44,906 nucleotides of DNA from Sulfuritalea sp. (GTDB taxonomy: Bacteria; Pseudomonadota; Gammaproteobacteria; Burkholderiales; Rhodocyclaceae): the NCBI GenBank assembly GCA_021738105.1, contig JAIPCS010000006.1:1-44906 (forward strand). Direction: 5' to 3'. The translations under genes and the position numbers were made by a program. The notes under the pieces are model-generated. The model was not told the origin of the DNA. It searched no databases and saw nothing but the letters and a program-made list of their open reading frames with translations. Within the stretch, counting starts at the first letter, position 1, and every line of letters starts with the position of its first letter. Shown here piece by piece: positions 8,971 through 17,457 of the stretch.

Positions 8971-9513
8971 CTATGGTGTTATCAGCTCTTTGAGCTGCTT
9001 TTCCAGTTGCGGCTCGGATAGGCGTCCCAGTTTGGTCGAGAACAGCTTTCCATGTTGATCGAATACGGCAGTGAAGGGTAGAGCCAAGCGAGTATTGCCA
9101 AATTTTGCGCTACTTTCCATGGCGTCCATGTCGCCAATCAGCAACGGATAGACCACGGGGGTGGTTTTTTTAAATTCGATGATTTTAGCTGCTGAATCGA
9201 TGCTGATGCCTACAAATTGAACTCCTTTGTCCTGATATTTTTCCTGCAGCCTGGAGAAGCCGGGCATTTCCTCTCGACAGGGGTGGCACCAGGTCGCCCA
9301 GTAATTCACGACCAACACCTTTCCTCGCCATTGGCCAAGGCTCTGACGTTGCCCTTGCAGATTGTTGAGTTCAAGATCGAAAATGGAAATGCCGGGATTC
9401 GTGACGACGGGTCTTGTGTTCGAAGCTCCATCAAGAACGCCAGATAAATAGACTGCAATGGCGACCAGGGAGGCCATGCCAGCAAGCGTCAACCCGAGTC
9501 CAAGGCGCTTCAT
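8971..9513 (-). CDS. TlpA-family membrane-anchored thiol:disulfide reductase
   Basis: A 180-residue periplasmic thioredoxin-fold protein. One N-terminal transmembrane or uncleaved signal helix (about 4-26) tethers a TlpA/ResA-like domain, with active site WCHPC at Cys76 and Cys79 after [10 protein letters not shown] cis-Pro region ([14 protein letters not shown]) follows. Such proteins reduce periplasmic disulfides, often for cytochrome c or CuA-site assembly, which would suit the nearby cox operon, but that link is inference. It overlaps the upstream unknown gene by four bases (ATGA). Confidence 0.9.
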   Translation of the reverse strand: MKRLGLGLTLAGMASLVAIAVYLSGVLDGASNTRPVVTNPGISIFDLELNNLQGQRQSLGQWRGKVLVVNYWATWCHPCREEMPGFSRLQEKYQDKGVQFVGISIDSAAKIIEFKKTTPVVYPLLIGDMDAMESSAKFGNTRLALPFTAVFDQHGKLFSTKLGRLSEPQLEKQLKELITP

Positions 9514-10115
9514 TCAGGACCCGTTTGCAGCAATTCATTTACCCACGCTGCTCCGCCTCGCTTCCGAGCTTTGCCTTTGTGCGTGCTGGATACTTGCTGG
9601 CGCTCTGCGGCGAATGGATATATGGAAATCATTACGGGCAAATCATTCCACTCGAGTGTCAGTTGCGTGTCAATGCCTATTCGACGGTTTGTTGCAATAT
9701 CGTAAGAGATACCGTGAGATAGAAGCGCGATCTCTACATCTTTGCTACTGTCTGCGAAAAGTTCGATCTCAACCGCCGAATAGCGGCCCGCAGTTCCGTC
9801 AAGTGCGCCACCCGTTAGATAAGGGTGAAATTCGCCGAGTAATTGCATGATTTCCAACGCCGTAATTCGTAAATCGTGGAGCCTTTCACGCTGCTCGTCC
9901 TCCTGGAAAAGTGATTGCCAGGCACGCAGCTCGATTTCAATTTCTTCGTTGGTCGGCAGGGCCTCACCTTCGCTGGCACCCAAGCTGCGAGCCGCTTTGC
10001 GCTTTGCCGTGCCGTAGTCGCCGATGCCTTCTTCGGCCATGAGGCGAGCCGCTGCGCTGGCAATGCTGCGGCGTAGATTGCTGGACGGGGAGGGGCTTGG
10101 TTTTCGGCGAGGCAT
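9510..10115 (-). CDS. Conserved hypothetical protein, possible nucleotidyltransferase fold
   Basis: A 201-residue soluble protein that I do not assign to a named family. The basic, Ser/Pro-rich N-terminus (MPRRKPSPSPSS) leads into a helical region (about 14-95) rich in Arg, Glu and Ala. A mixed segment follows around 100-125 (YLTGGALDGTAGRYSAVEIELFAD), whose Gly-Gly, Gly-Thr and spaced acidic residues loosely resemble the core of a minimal nucleotidyltransferase. The end is a basic tail (THKGKARKRGG). It overlaps tlpA by ATGA and diverges from mpl with 62 bases between starts. The fold assignment is weak; that the gene is real is well supported by coupling and codon use. Confidence 0.7.
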   Translation of the reverse strand: MPRRKPSPSPSSNLRRSIASAAARLMAEEGIGDYGTAKRKAARSLGASEGEALPTNEEIEIELRAWQSLFQEDEQRERLHDLRITALEIMQLLGEFHPYLTGGALDGTAGRYSAVEIELFADSSKDVEIALLSHGISYDIATNRRIGIDTQLTLEWNDLPVMISIYPFAAERQQVSSTHKGKARKRGGAAWVNELLQTGPE

Positions 10116-10177
10116 GTCACTTACCGAGAGCGACGCGGGCAGTTAGAATCGATCGCATTATTTCATGGAACTGTGCA

Positions 10178-11527
10178 ATGCATATTCACATCCTCGGCAT
10201 CTGCGGCACCTTCATGGGCGGCATCGCGTTGCTCGCGCGCGCGGCGGGGCATCGAGTTACCGGTTGCGATGCTGACGTTTATCCTCCGATGAGCACTCAA
10301 CTGGTCGAACAGGGCATTGAACTGATGGCCGGGTATGGCGCGGATCAGGTGTCAATGAACCCGGACCTGTTCGTTGTCGGCAATGCGATTTCGCGTAGCA
10401 ATCCGTTGCTGGAGGCAATTCTCGATCGCAATCTGCCGTATGTGTCCGGTCCGCAGTGGTTGGCAGAGAACATTCTGAGGGGGCGCTGGGTGTTGGGAGT
10501 CGCCGGTACGCATGGCAAGACCACCACTACAGCCTTATTGGCATGGATACTCGAGGAGGCGGGATTAAAGCCTTCTTTTCTGGTGGGTGGAGTGCCTCAG
10601 GGTTTCGGTGTTTCGGCCAGGCTCACAGATTCGGCCTTCTTTGTCATTGAGGCGGACGAATACGACACGGCATTTTGTGACAAGCGCTCAAAGTTTGTGC
10701 ACTATCAGCTGCGAACCGCAATTCTGAATAACCTGGAGTTTGATCATGCAGACATCTTCCGCGATCTTGCAGCTATTGAGACGCAATTCCATCATTTGGT
10801 GAGGACGTTGCCGGGCAATGGCTTAATCATTGCAAACGCCGAAGAGGCATCTTTAGCGCGGGTGCTGGCGCGAGGATGCTGGACGCCGGTCGATTGGTTC
10901 AATTCTGCGGATGGTTGGCAAGCGAGCGAAACTGATAGTGCGGGTGGTTTTGATGTGAGTTTGTCGGGCAATACTCAGGGAAAAGTCACCCGCTTTGAAC
11001 TCGCCGGTGCGCACAACCGGGCAAATGCCCTTGCGGCACTCATTGCAGCCAGGCATGCTGGTGTCCCTGTCTCTATAGGCCTCCAGGCTCTGGCGAGCTT
11101 CAGCGGTGTCAAGCGACGCCTTGAAGTTAGGGGCACAGTCGGTGGCATTACAGTGATTGACGATTTTGCCCACCACCCGACGGCAATTCGCGCCACGCTC
11201 GGCGGACTGCGTCAAAAAGTTGGCTCATCGCGCATTTTGGCTGTGCTGGAGCCCCGTTCAAACACGATGAAGCTCGGCGCCATGAAAGCGCAGCTGCCCG
11301 ACAGTCTGGCGGATGCAGATGCCGTATTTTGTTATGCGAATCAGCTTGACTGGAGCGCGACAGAAGCTTTGGCTCCTATGGCGGGTCGAGCGCAGGTATT
11401 TGACGACCTGGCTCGGTTGGTAACGGCAGTCATGGCTGTTGCCCGAGCCGGAGACTGCATACTGGTAATGAGTAACGGGAGTTTCGGTGGGGTTCACGAC
11501 AAGCTGTTAGCTGCGCTGGACCCATAG
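10178..11527 (+). CDS. mpl: UDP-N-acetylmuramate:L-Ala-gamma-D-Glu-meso-Dap ligase Mpl
   Basis: A 449-residue Mur-ligase-type enzyme that reattaches the recycled tripeptide to UDP-MurNAc in peptidoglycan recycling. The N-terminal UDP-binding motif is GICGTFMGGIALLARAAGH (from residue 6), the ATP P-loop GTHGKTTTTALLAW is at about 109-122, and the C-terminal domain has DDFAHHPTAI. The GICGTFMGG N-terminus and the length favour Mpl over MurC. ATG at 10178 is chosen because it begins directly at the family N-terminus; an upstream frame to 10097 adds 27 residues that look non-coding. Confidence 0.94.
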   Translation: MHIHILGICGTFMGGIALLARAAGHRVTGCDADVYPPMSTQLVEQGIELMAGYGADQVSMNPDLFVVGNAISRSNPLLEAILDRNLPYVSGPQWLAENILRGRWVLGVAGTHGKTTTTALLAWILEEAGLKPSFLVGGVPQGFGVSARLTDSAFFVIEADEYDTAFCDKRSKFVHYQLRTAILNNLEFDHADIFRDLAAIETQFHHLVRTLPGNGLIIANAEEASLARVLARGCWTPVDWFNSADGWQASETDSAGGFDVSLSGNTQGKVTRFELAGAHNRANALAALIAARHAGVPVSIGLQALASFSGVKRRLEVRGTVGGITVIDDFAHHPTAIRATLGGLRQKVGSSRILAVLEPRSNTMKLGAMKAQLPDSLADADAVFCYANQLDWSATEALAPMAGRAQVFDDLARLVTAVMAVARAGDCILVMSNGSFGGVHDKLLAALDP

Positions 11528-11638
11528 TTTCACGGCTTGTCCTTTCAGAGTAGTTCCTCCCCCGCCCCACATTTCTGGAGTCGGTTTTCGGATTCGGCAC
11601 GTGCAGCAAACGCATATACCCTTTTTTTCGCAGTTACT

Positions 11639-11652
11639 TTGATCAATGTCAA
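11639..11652 (+). promoter_or_regulatory. FNR/ANR-type box upstream of the cox operon
   Basis: The sequence TTGATCAATGTCAA matches the FNR/ANR dyad TTGAT-N4-ATCAA at nine of ten positions. It lies in the 252-base mpl-coxB gap, about 127 bases before the coxB start. If it works as a class II activator site at -41.5, transcription would start near 11687, and CCTATT at 11675-11680 would be a weak -10. If it overlaps another promoter it could repress instead. The direction of control cannot be read from sequence. The rest of the gap shows no other convincing element. Confidence 0.6.
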
Positions 11653-11779
11653 TTGGAGTGTGTTAACCTTCGCGCCTATTGAGAAGCTGAAGCGGGGTCC
11701 GAGGACCCTGTTTTGGTATGTTTTCGGACATGTCAGGTAGTCAGGTCACGCTGTGCCGCGTGGCGAGAGACCTGGCGGG

Positions 11780-12961
11780 ATGGGGGGGGAGATGGCACGA
11801 TACACAAACAAGAATAGCGACGTGAGTCGCTTGCGACACGGATCCGTTGGGCTACTGATGGCGGGATTGCTCGGTACGCTCAGCGGAGTCGCTAATGCCG
11901 CCTGGGAAATCAGCCTGCAGGAACCGGTGACTGCTGTCGCGCGTCGCGTCTATGATTTGCATACCCTGCTGACGTGGGTCATATTCATCATATTCATTGG
12001 CGTTTTCGCGGTAGCGACCTATTCGATAATCTTCCATCGCAAGTCCAAGGGGTACAAGGCCGCCGATTTCCACGACAACACCAAGGTAGAAATTGCCTGG
12101 ACTGTCGTACCGACGTTAATTCTTATCGCCATAGCTGTTCCCGCGACGACGACTCTGGTAGAAATGCGTGATACCTCCCAGCCGGATCTGACGATCAAGG
12201 CGACCGGATATCAGTGGAAGTGGGGCTACGAATACATCACCGGCGATGCGGCCGGTGTCAAATTCATGAGTGTTCTGGCCACTCCGCGAGACCAGATTGA
12301 GAACAAGGCACCCAAGGGGGCAAATTACCTGCTTGAGGTTGACCGTCCCATGGTGGTTCCGGTGGGCAAAAAAGTGCGCATGCTCCTCACATCGAGCGAC
12401 GTCATTCACAACTGGTCCGTGCCGGCCTTTGCCGTCAAGACAGATGCGGTTCCTGGATTCTTGCGTGACACCTGGTTCCGCGCCGACAAGGAAGGCATCT
12501 ACCGCGGGCAATGTTCCGAGCTTTGCGGCAAGGATCATGGCTTCATGCCGGTAGTGGTAGAGGTAGTTTCCACCGAGAAATACGCCGCATGGGTTGAAGG
12601 GCAGAAAAAAGAAATGGCCGCAGCAGCAGATGACCCGAGCAAGGTATGGAAGCTTGATGAGCTGGTTGCCCGCGGCGAAAAAGTCTACACAGCCAATTGC
12701 GCAGCTTGCCACCAGCCTAACGGAAAAGGATTGCCACCAGCATTCCCTGCACTTGACGGCTCCAAGATTGTCAAGGGGCCGAAAGAGGCTCACTTGGATA
12801 TTGTCCTCAAAGGCAAGCCGGGTACGGCCATGGCGGCCTACGGCGCCCAGTTGGGTGACACCGATATCGCGGCTGTTGTTGCTTACGAGCGCAACGCATG
12901 GACCAACAAGCTCGGCGAGGTGATTCAGCCCGCCGAAGTCAAGGCGCTTCGCGGCAAGTAG
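11780..12961 (+). CDS. coxB: Cytochrome c oxidase subunit II with C-terminal cytochrome c domain
   Basis: A 393-residue subunit II of an aa3/caa3-type oxidase. A signal peptide ends near GVANA, two transmembrane helices follow (TLLTWVIFIIFIGVFAV and VVPTLILIAIAVPATTT), then a periplasmic cupredoxin domain with the CuA ligands in CSELCGKDHGFMP. A fused cytochrome c domain carries CAACHQPNGKG near residue 308. The subunit accepts electrons from cytochrome c and passes them through CuA to heme a. ATG at 11780 is preferred; ATG at 11792 and GTG at 11753 are alternatives, and none has a strong ribosome site. It is the first gene of the cox operon. Confidence 0.95.
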   Translation: MGGEMARYTNKNSDVSRLRHGSVGLLMAGLLGTLSGVANAAWEISLQEPVTAVARRVYDLHTLLTWVIFIIFIGVFAVATYSIIFHRKSKGYKAADFHDNTKVEIAWTVVPTLILIAIAVPATTTLVEMRDTSQPDLTIKATGYQWKWGYEYITGDAAGVKFMSVLATPRDQIENKAPKGANYLLEVDRPMVVPVGKKVRMLLTSSDVIHNWSVPAFAVKTDAVPGFLRDTWFRADKEGIYRGQCSELCGKDHGFMPVVVEVVSTEKYAAWVEGQKKEMAAAADDPSKVWKLDELVARGEKVYTANCAACHQPNGKGLPPAFPALDGSKIVKGPKEAHLDIVLKGKPGTAMAAYGAQLGDTDIAAVVAYERNAWTNKLGEVIQPAEVKALRGK

Positions 12962-12990
12962 GCGCGCCCGGCTTTCAGGAGATTTTGATT

Positions 12991-14604
12991 ATGCAAGCTA
13001 CACAAACCGCCGCTCATGCCGGTCACATTGATCACGACAGTCATGATCACCATCCGACCGGTTGGAAACGCTGGGTAACCACGACCAACCACAAGGATAT
13101 CGGCTCGATGTATTTGTGGTTCAGTTTCATCATGTTTCTGGTCGGCGGTGCAATGTCGCTGATCATTCGTGGCGAACTGCTGGCTCCGGGTTTGCAGTAC
13201 GTATCCCCCGAGTTCTACAACCAGATGCTGACGCTGCACGCCTTGATCATGGTGTTTGGCGCGATCATGCCGGCCTTTGTCGGCTTTGCCAACTGGATGA
13301 TTCCGATGATGATCGGAGCGCCAGACATGGCTTTTGCCCGGATGAATAACTGGAGCTTCTGGCTGTTGCCGCCGGCCGCCATCCTGTTGTCGGCCTCGAT
13401 ATTTGTACCGGGAGGCGCGGCCGGAACCGGCTGGACGCTGTATCCACCATTGTCTATTCAGATGGGCATGGGCATGGACATGACGATCTTTGCCGTGCAT
13501 ATCCTCGGGATGTCATCGATCATGGGCTCGATCAACATCATCACCACCATTCTCAACATGCGCGCGCCGGGCATGACGTTGATGAAAATGCCGCTGTTTT
13601 GCTGGACCTGGCTGGTGACGGGATTCCTGCTGATTGCTTCAATGCCCATTCTGGCCGGTGCGGTGACGATGTTGCTGACCGATCGTCACTTCGGAACCAG
13701 TTTCTTCAGTGCGGCGGGCGGCGGTGATCCGGTGCTGTTTCAGCACATTTTCTGGTTTTTTGGCCATCCCGAGGTCTATATCATTGCCTTGCCAGCTTTT
13801 GGCGTGGTTTCCCACGTGATTCCGGCCTTTTCGCGCAAACATCTGTTTGGCTATACCTCAATGGTGTATGCGATTGCGGCTATCGGGCTGATTTCCTTTT
13901 TTGTCTGGGCGCACCACATGTACGTGACGGGCATCCCGCTTACCGGGCAGCTCTATTTCATGTATGCGACGATGCTGATCGCAATACCGACCGGGGTCAA
14001 AGTTTTCAACTGGATTACGACCATGTGGCGCGGATCCCTCAGCTTCGAGACGCCGATGCTGTTTGCGCTGGGATTCCTGGTGCTGTTTACCATCGGTGGA
14101 TTGACCGGTCTGGTACTGGCAATGACAGCCGTAGATATTCAGTTGCAGGATACCTACTATGTGGTTGCTCACTTTCACTACGTTATGGTAGCTGGAGCCT
14201 TGTTCTCGGCCTATTCCGGCCTATATTTTTGGCTGCCAAAGTGGACAGGCCACATGTATAGCGAAAGTCTTGGGAAACTTCACTTCTGGTCGTCGATGAT
14301 CTTCTTTAATATCGCTTTCTTCCCCCAGCATTTCCTGGGGCTGGCGGGCATGCCAAGGCGGATTCCGGACTATGCGCAGCAATTTGCGGACTTCAACTTG
14401 ATCTCGACAGTCGGTGCTTTCGGTTTCGGTATTAGTCAGTTGCTGGTTCTGGTTGTGGTGTTTAAGGCAGTTAAAGGCGGCGAAAAGGCAGAAAGTCGCC
14501 CTTGGGATGGTGCGCACGGGTTGGAGTGGACTGTGCCTTCTCCGGCGCCATACCATACGTTCGAAGAGCCGCCAGAGTTCAATCCTGCCGAGGCGCACGC
14601 GTGA
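12991..14604 (+). CDS. coxA: Cytochrome c oxidase subunit I
   Basis: A 537-residue heme-copper oxidase catalytic subunit with about 12 transmembrane helices. It reduces oxygen to water at the heme a3-CuB site and pumps protons. HPEVY (in FGHPEVYIIALPAFG) gives the CuB His and cross-linked Tyr, together with the Glu that marks A1-type oxidases. AHHMYVTG supplies the CuB histidines and HFHYVM the heme a/a3 ligands. A His/Asp-rich N-terminus (GHIDHDSHDHH) precedes the first helix. ATG at 12991 has AGGAG nine bases upstream. The stop codon overlaps the next small gene as GTGA. Confidence 0.97.
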   Translation: MQATQTAAHAGHIDHDSHDHHPTGWKRWVTTTNHKDIGSMYLWFSFIMFLVGGAMSLIIRGELLAPGLQYVSPEFYNQMLTLHALIMVFGAIMPAFVGFANWMIPMMIGAPDMAFARMNNWSFWLLPPAAILLSASIFVPGGAAGTGWTLYPPLSIQMGMGMDMTIFAVHILGMSSIMGSINIITTILNMRAPGMTLMKMPLFCWTWLVTGFLLIASMPILAGAVTMLLTDRHFGTSFFSAAGGGDPVLFQHIFWFFGHPEVYIIALPAFGVVSHVIPAFSRKHLFGYTSMVYAIAAIGLISFFVWAHHMYVTGIPLTGQLYFMYATMLIAIPTGVKVFNWITTMWRGSLSFETPMLFALGFLVLFTIGGLTGLVLAMTAVDIQLQDTYYVVAHFHYVMVAGALFSAYSGLYFWLPKWTGHMYSESLGKLHFWSSMIFFNIAFFPQHFLGLAGMPRRIPDYAQQFADFNLISTVGAFGFGISQLLVLVVVFKAVKGGEKAESRPWDGAHGLEWTVPSPAPYHTFEEPPEFNPAEAHA

Positions 14605-14717
14605 CCCGAGATACTTCACGAGATCAGGGCAACAAGCGCATTGCAATAGGACTTGCCTTGTTCGCAATTCTCGTATTTTTGAGCATCATCTTGCGGCAAT
14701 GGCTAGCCAACACGTGA
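14601..14717 (+). CDS. Cytochrome oxidase small assembly protein (38 residues)
   Basis: A 38-residue protein with a polar N-terminus (VTRDTSRDQGNKR), one transmembrane helix (IAIGLALFAILVFLSII) and a short tail. Small single-helix proteins of this form between coxA and ctaG are known in betaproteobacteria as cytochrome oxidase small assembly proteins; the assignment rests on position and shape, since so short a sequence carries little signal. The GTG start shares bases with the coxA stop (GTGA), and its own stop overlaps the ctaG start region. This is the tight coupling expected of an assembly cluster. Confidence 0.75.
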   Translation: MTRDTSRDQGNKRIAIGLALFAILVFLSIILRQWLANT

Positions 14718-15301
14718 GCCTCGACCTGAGTATTTCAGGAGGGGCAAGCCGCCGCTCGATGACAACAAGTAACCGGCTGGTTGTGGGAACTTTGTTGGCT
14801 GTCATTTTTGGCAGCCTGCTGTTTGTGGCCGTCCAGCCACGCCTTTACAAAGCTTTTTGTGATTGGGTCGGCCTCTATGATATCGACCGAGCTGAGCGGG
14901 TTGCCGTATCATCGATACCAGCACGGCCGGTAACCCTTCAGTTTGACGCCAACAGTCACGACGGTGGATTACGCTTTCGTCCGGAGGTCAGCAGTCTTGT
15001 CGTCAAAACGGGCAACATCGTGAATGTTTCCTACCGCGTAGAGAACACGCGCAACGCCACGGTTATTGGTCAGGCAGTGCCTAGCTATGGCCCGCAGTAT
15101 GCGAGCGGTTACGTCAAAAAACTGGAATGTTTTTGTTTCAAACAGCAGACTTTCGCGCCTTACGAAGTGCGTGAGATGCCTGTCGTGATTGTGCTCAATC
15201 GGGATCTGCCCGATGACATCAACACCGTCACGCTGTCCTACACATTCTTTGAGGTCCCTTCGGGCAGCGTGAAAACGTCTGCAGCGGCCGTGGAAGGCTG
15301 A
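14699..15301 (+). CDS. ctaG: Cytochrome c oxidase assembly protein CtaG (Cox11)
   Basis: About 200 residues. Cox11 proteins deliver copper to the CuB site of subunit I. An N-terminal transmembrane helix (VVGTLLAVIFGSLLFVAVQP) is followed by a periplasmic immunoglobulin-like domain, with the copper motif CFCF in ECFCFKQQTFAPYE. The start is uncertain: ATG at 14699, GTG at 14714 (which would make a GTGA overlap with the previous gene) and ATG at 14759 are all in frame and all lie before the membrane helix. AGGAGG at 14737 is 16 bases from the last of these, too far for a good site. I list the longest ATG form. Confidence 0.92.
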   Translation: MASQHVSLDLSISGGASRRSMTTSNRLVVGTLLAVIFGSLLFVAVQPRLYKAFCDWVGLYDIDRAERVAVSSIPARPVTLQFDANSHDGGLRFRPEVSSLVVKTGNIVNVSYRVENTRNATVIGQAVPSYGPQYASGYVKKLECFCFKQQTFAPYEVREMPVVIVLNRDLPDDINTVTLSYTFFEVPSGSVKTSAAAVEG

Positions 15302-15310
15302 AAGTGATCA

Positions 15311-15523
15311 ATGTCGGAACCGAATACAAAGACGCCAATCGGCGGATTATTGAGCATCATACGTACAGTTGCATGGGGCCTCTTGGGAGTGCGTGGCCAC
15401 AAGCTACACGAGCAGGACGCGCCGTCATTGTCGCCTCTGCGGATTTTGATCACGGCCCTGATTTTCATGTTCATCTTTGTTATTACGCTGGTTACAGTAG
15501 CGACCAAAGTCAGTGGACATTGA
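15311..15523 (+). CDS. DUF2970 small membrane protein
   Basis: A 70-residue protein with an amphipathic N-terminal region (LLSIIRTVAWGLLGVRGH) and one C-terminal transmembrane helix (LRILITALIFMFIFVITLVTV). The VAWGLLGVRG pattern is characteristic of DUF2970, a small family found between ctaG and coxC in betaproteobacterial cox operons. Its role is unknown; the position suggests help in oxidase assembly or stability. ATG at 15311 lies ten bases after ctaG and 61 bases before coxC. Confidence 0.85.
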   Translation: MSEPNTKTPIGGLLSIIRTVAWGLLGVRGHKLHEQDAPSLSPLRILITALIFMFIFVITLVTVATKVSGH

Positions 15524-15584
15524 TGCGGTGAGTCACGACTAAGCATAAGTGCAATACAGATAATATGAATTGGAGGAGGTCAAC

Positions 15585-16439
15585 ATGAGTAACCCCGCGT
15601 CCGTAAGCCGCTATTTCGTTCCCCAGCCTTCACATTGGCCCTTGGTTGGATCGCTGGCATTGTTGTTACTGGCAACCGGCGCAGTTCTGTCCATGAATTC
15701 GGTTGCCGGCGGCAATTTGGTGCTGATGGGCGGGTTTGCCGTTCTGTTCGTCATGCTTTTCGGCTGGTTCGGTCGAGTGATCGGCGAGTCCGAGAGTGGA
15801 AGTTACAACGTACAGGTTGATCGCTCTTTCCGTTGGGCAATGTCCTGGTTCATATTTTCAGAAGTCATGTTTTTTGCCGCCTTTTTTGGAGCGCTGTTTT
15901 ATGTTCGCGTTTTGTCCATCCCGGATATCGCCAGCCCGGAGCAGGCATTGCTTTGGGATGGATTCAAGGATCAATGGCCTACCGCCGGACCGGCAGCAAA
16001 GGAACTGTTTACTCCAATGCATGCTTGGGGTATCCCGGCAATCAATACATTGCTGCTACTGAGTTCGGGAGTTACAGTAACTTGGGCGCACTGGGGAATG
16101 ATTGCCAACAAACGGCAACAACTCATCATCGGTCTGGCTCTGACAATTCTGCTTGGTCTGGTGTTTATCAGTCTTCAGGCCTACGAATATGCCGAAGCCT
16201 ACAGTCACTTGAACCTCAAAATGACTACCGGCGTCTATGGATCAACTTTTTACATGCTGACCGGTTTTCATGGATTTCACGTAACGCTTGGGGTGACTAT
16301 GTTGATCGTGATTCTTATGCGATCAATGAAAGGCCATTTCACTGCTGAGCGTCATTTTGGTTTTGAGGCTGTCGCCTGGTACTGGCACTTTGTAGACGTC
16401 GTCTGGCTCGGCTTGTTTGTCGTCGTCTATTGGTTATAA
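15585..16439 (+). CDS. coxC: Cytochrome c oxidase subunit III
   Basis: A 284-residue membrane subunit with about seven helices that stabilises the catalytic core of the aa3 oxidase. Typical segments are SWFIFSEVMFFAAFFGALFY (with the conserved Glu), HAWGIPAINTLLLLSSG, and the C-terminal GFHGFHVTLGV and WYWHFVDVVWLGLFVVVYW. ATG at 15585 has a strong GGAGGAGGT site six bases upstream; the frame is open slightly further, but no better start exists. It closes the structural part of the operon. Confidence 0.96.
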   Translation: MSNPASVSRYFVPQPSHWPLVGSLALLLLATGAVLSMNSVAGGNLVLMGGFAVLFVMLFGWFGRVIGESESGSYNVQVDRSFRWAMSWFIFSEVMFFAAFFGALFYVRVLSIPDIASPEQALLWDGFKDQWPTAGPAAKELFTPMHAWGIPAINTLLLLSSGVTVTWAHWGMIANKRQQLIIGLALTILLGLVFISLQAYEYAEAYSHLNLKMTTGVYGSTFYMLTGFHGFHVTLGVTMLIVILMRSMKGHFTAERHFGFEAVAWYWHFVDVVWLGLFVVVYWL

Positions 16440-16477
16440 CCATCGAGGACGATTCGTCAGGCTTGGTCAAGCATCGA

Positions 16478-16675
16478 TCACAAACGCTCGCCTATCCATC
16501 CGAGCCGGTAGGCGGCCATCAACAACAGAAACAGAATCAGAGACAGACCTACGCGCAGGGATAGGGCCTTGACAGCGCGGGTCTTGCTCTGGCCTTGGTC
16601 GCGATAGACGAAAGCCAGTGCACTGACGAGGCTGACGATAATCGCGATCAGCATCAATACTACGATGATGCGCAT
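16478..16675 (-). CDS. DUF2909 twin-transmembrane protein
   Basis: A 65-residue protein made of two transmembrane helices (about 2-19 and 42-58) joined by a short polar, basic loop (YRDQGQSKTRAVKAL). This matches the DUF2909/twin-transmembrane family of betaproteobacteria. It is encoded on the strand opposite to the cox operon, between coxC and surf1, a placement known in related genomes. ATG at 16675 has a strong AAAGGAG site upstream. The function is unknown. Its start diverges from the surf1 start by 17 bases, so the two could share a control region. Confidence 0.8.
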   Translation of the reverse strand: MRIIVVLMLIAIIVSLVSALAFVYRDQGQSKTRAVKALSLRVGLSLILFLLLMAAYRLGWIGERL

Positions 16676-16692
16676 ACGCTTCTCCTTTGTAA

Positions 16693-17457
16693 ATGAGCAG
16701 TCTACAGGACCCACAGTTAGTTCGACTACGAATCAAATCCAGACAGCAAGCATTTCTGATGCCGAGTTCACCTCTCAAGCGCAGTTTCATGCGCTTGTCA
16801 CTTATTACCCTGCTAGTCCTTATATGCCTGGGAATGGCCCGTTTGCAACTTTGGCGTGCGGAAACGCGGGGTGAGCGTTTCGAACTCGAGCAAGCCGCCA
16901 TGGTATCTACCCCAATCGGTCTATCGGCTCAACAGCGAGAAAGGAAAAGTCTTCAAGACAGAGCAGCAACCGTATCGGGTCGGTGGCTTCCCGAAAAGAC
17001 AATATTTCTGGATAACAAGATATATCGTAGTCGTGCCGGCTACCATGTCTTGACTCCGTTGCAGCTACTGGACAGCAAAGTTGTTGTGCTGGTCAACCGT
17101 GGTTGGGTAGCCGCGCCACGATTGCGATCCAATACGCCGTCAGTTTCGTCGGCGACCGGTATTGTCCTTGTTTCCGGAGTGACCCGCAGTTTTGAAACCA
17201 GAATATTCGAATTGCAGAAAACCGCTCCGCAAGGAGTCGTCTGGCAACATGTACGCGAGTCTGACTATCGTCAATCAAGTGGTCTGGACGTTTTGCCGGT
17301 GATACTGTTACAAACGGGCGATAGTGGCGATGGGCTGATCCGAGACTGGGGCAGTCCGGAAAATCCTGCAGTTAGACACTATGGCTATGCAGCAATGTGG
17401 ACGGTATTTGCATTTATGGCTGCGGCATATGGATTCCTTGCTTGGCGAAAGAAATGA
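16693..17457 (+). CDS. SURF1-family cytochrome oxidase biogenesis protein
   Basis: A 254-residue membrane protein of the SURF1/Shy1 family, which helps insert heme a into subunit I. It has the family layout: an N-terminal transmembrane helix (LITLLVLICLGMARLQLWR), a periplasmic domain with VSGRWLPEKTIFLDN and VLVNRGWV, and a C-terminal helix starting after NPAVRHYGYAAMW (AMWTVFAFMAAAYGFLAW). The start is uncertain: ATG at 16693, 16759 and 16789 are in frame, none with a clear ribosome site; the longest is given. The stop overlaps the next gene as ATGA. Confidence 0.9.
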   Translation: MSSLQDPQLVRLRIKSRQQAFLMPSSPLKRSFMRLSLITLLVLICLGMARLQLWRAETRGERFELEQAAMVSTPIGLSAQQRERKSLQDRAATVSGRWLPEKTIFLDNKIYRSRAGYHVLTPLQLLDSKVVVLVNRGWVAAPRLRSNTPSVSSATGIVLVSGVTRSFETRIFELQKTAPQGVVWQHVRESDYRQSSGLDVLPVILLQTGDSGDGLIRDWGSPENPAVRHYGYAAMWTVFAFMAAAYGFLAWRKK

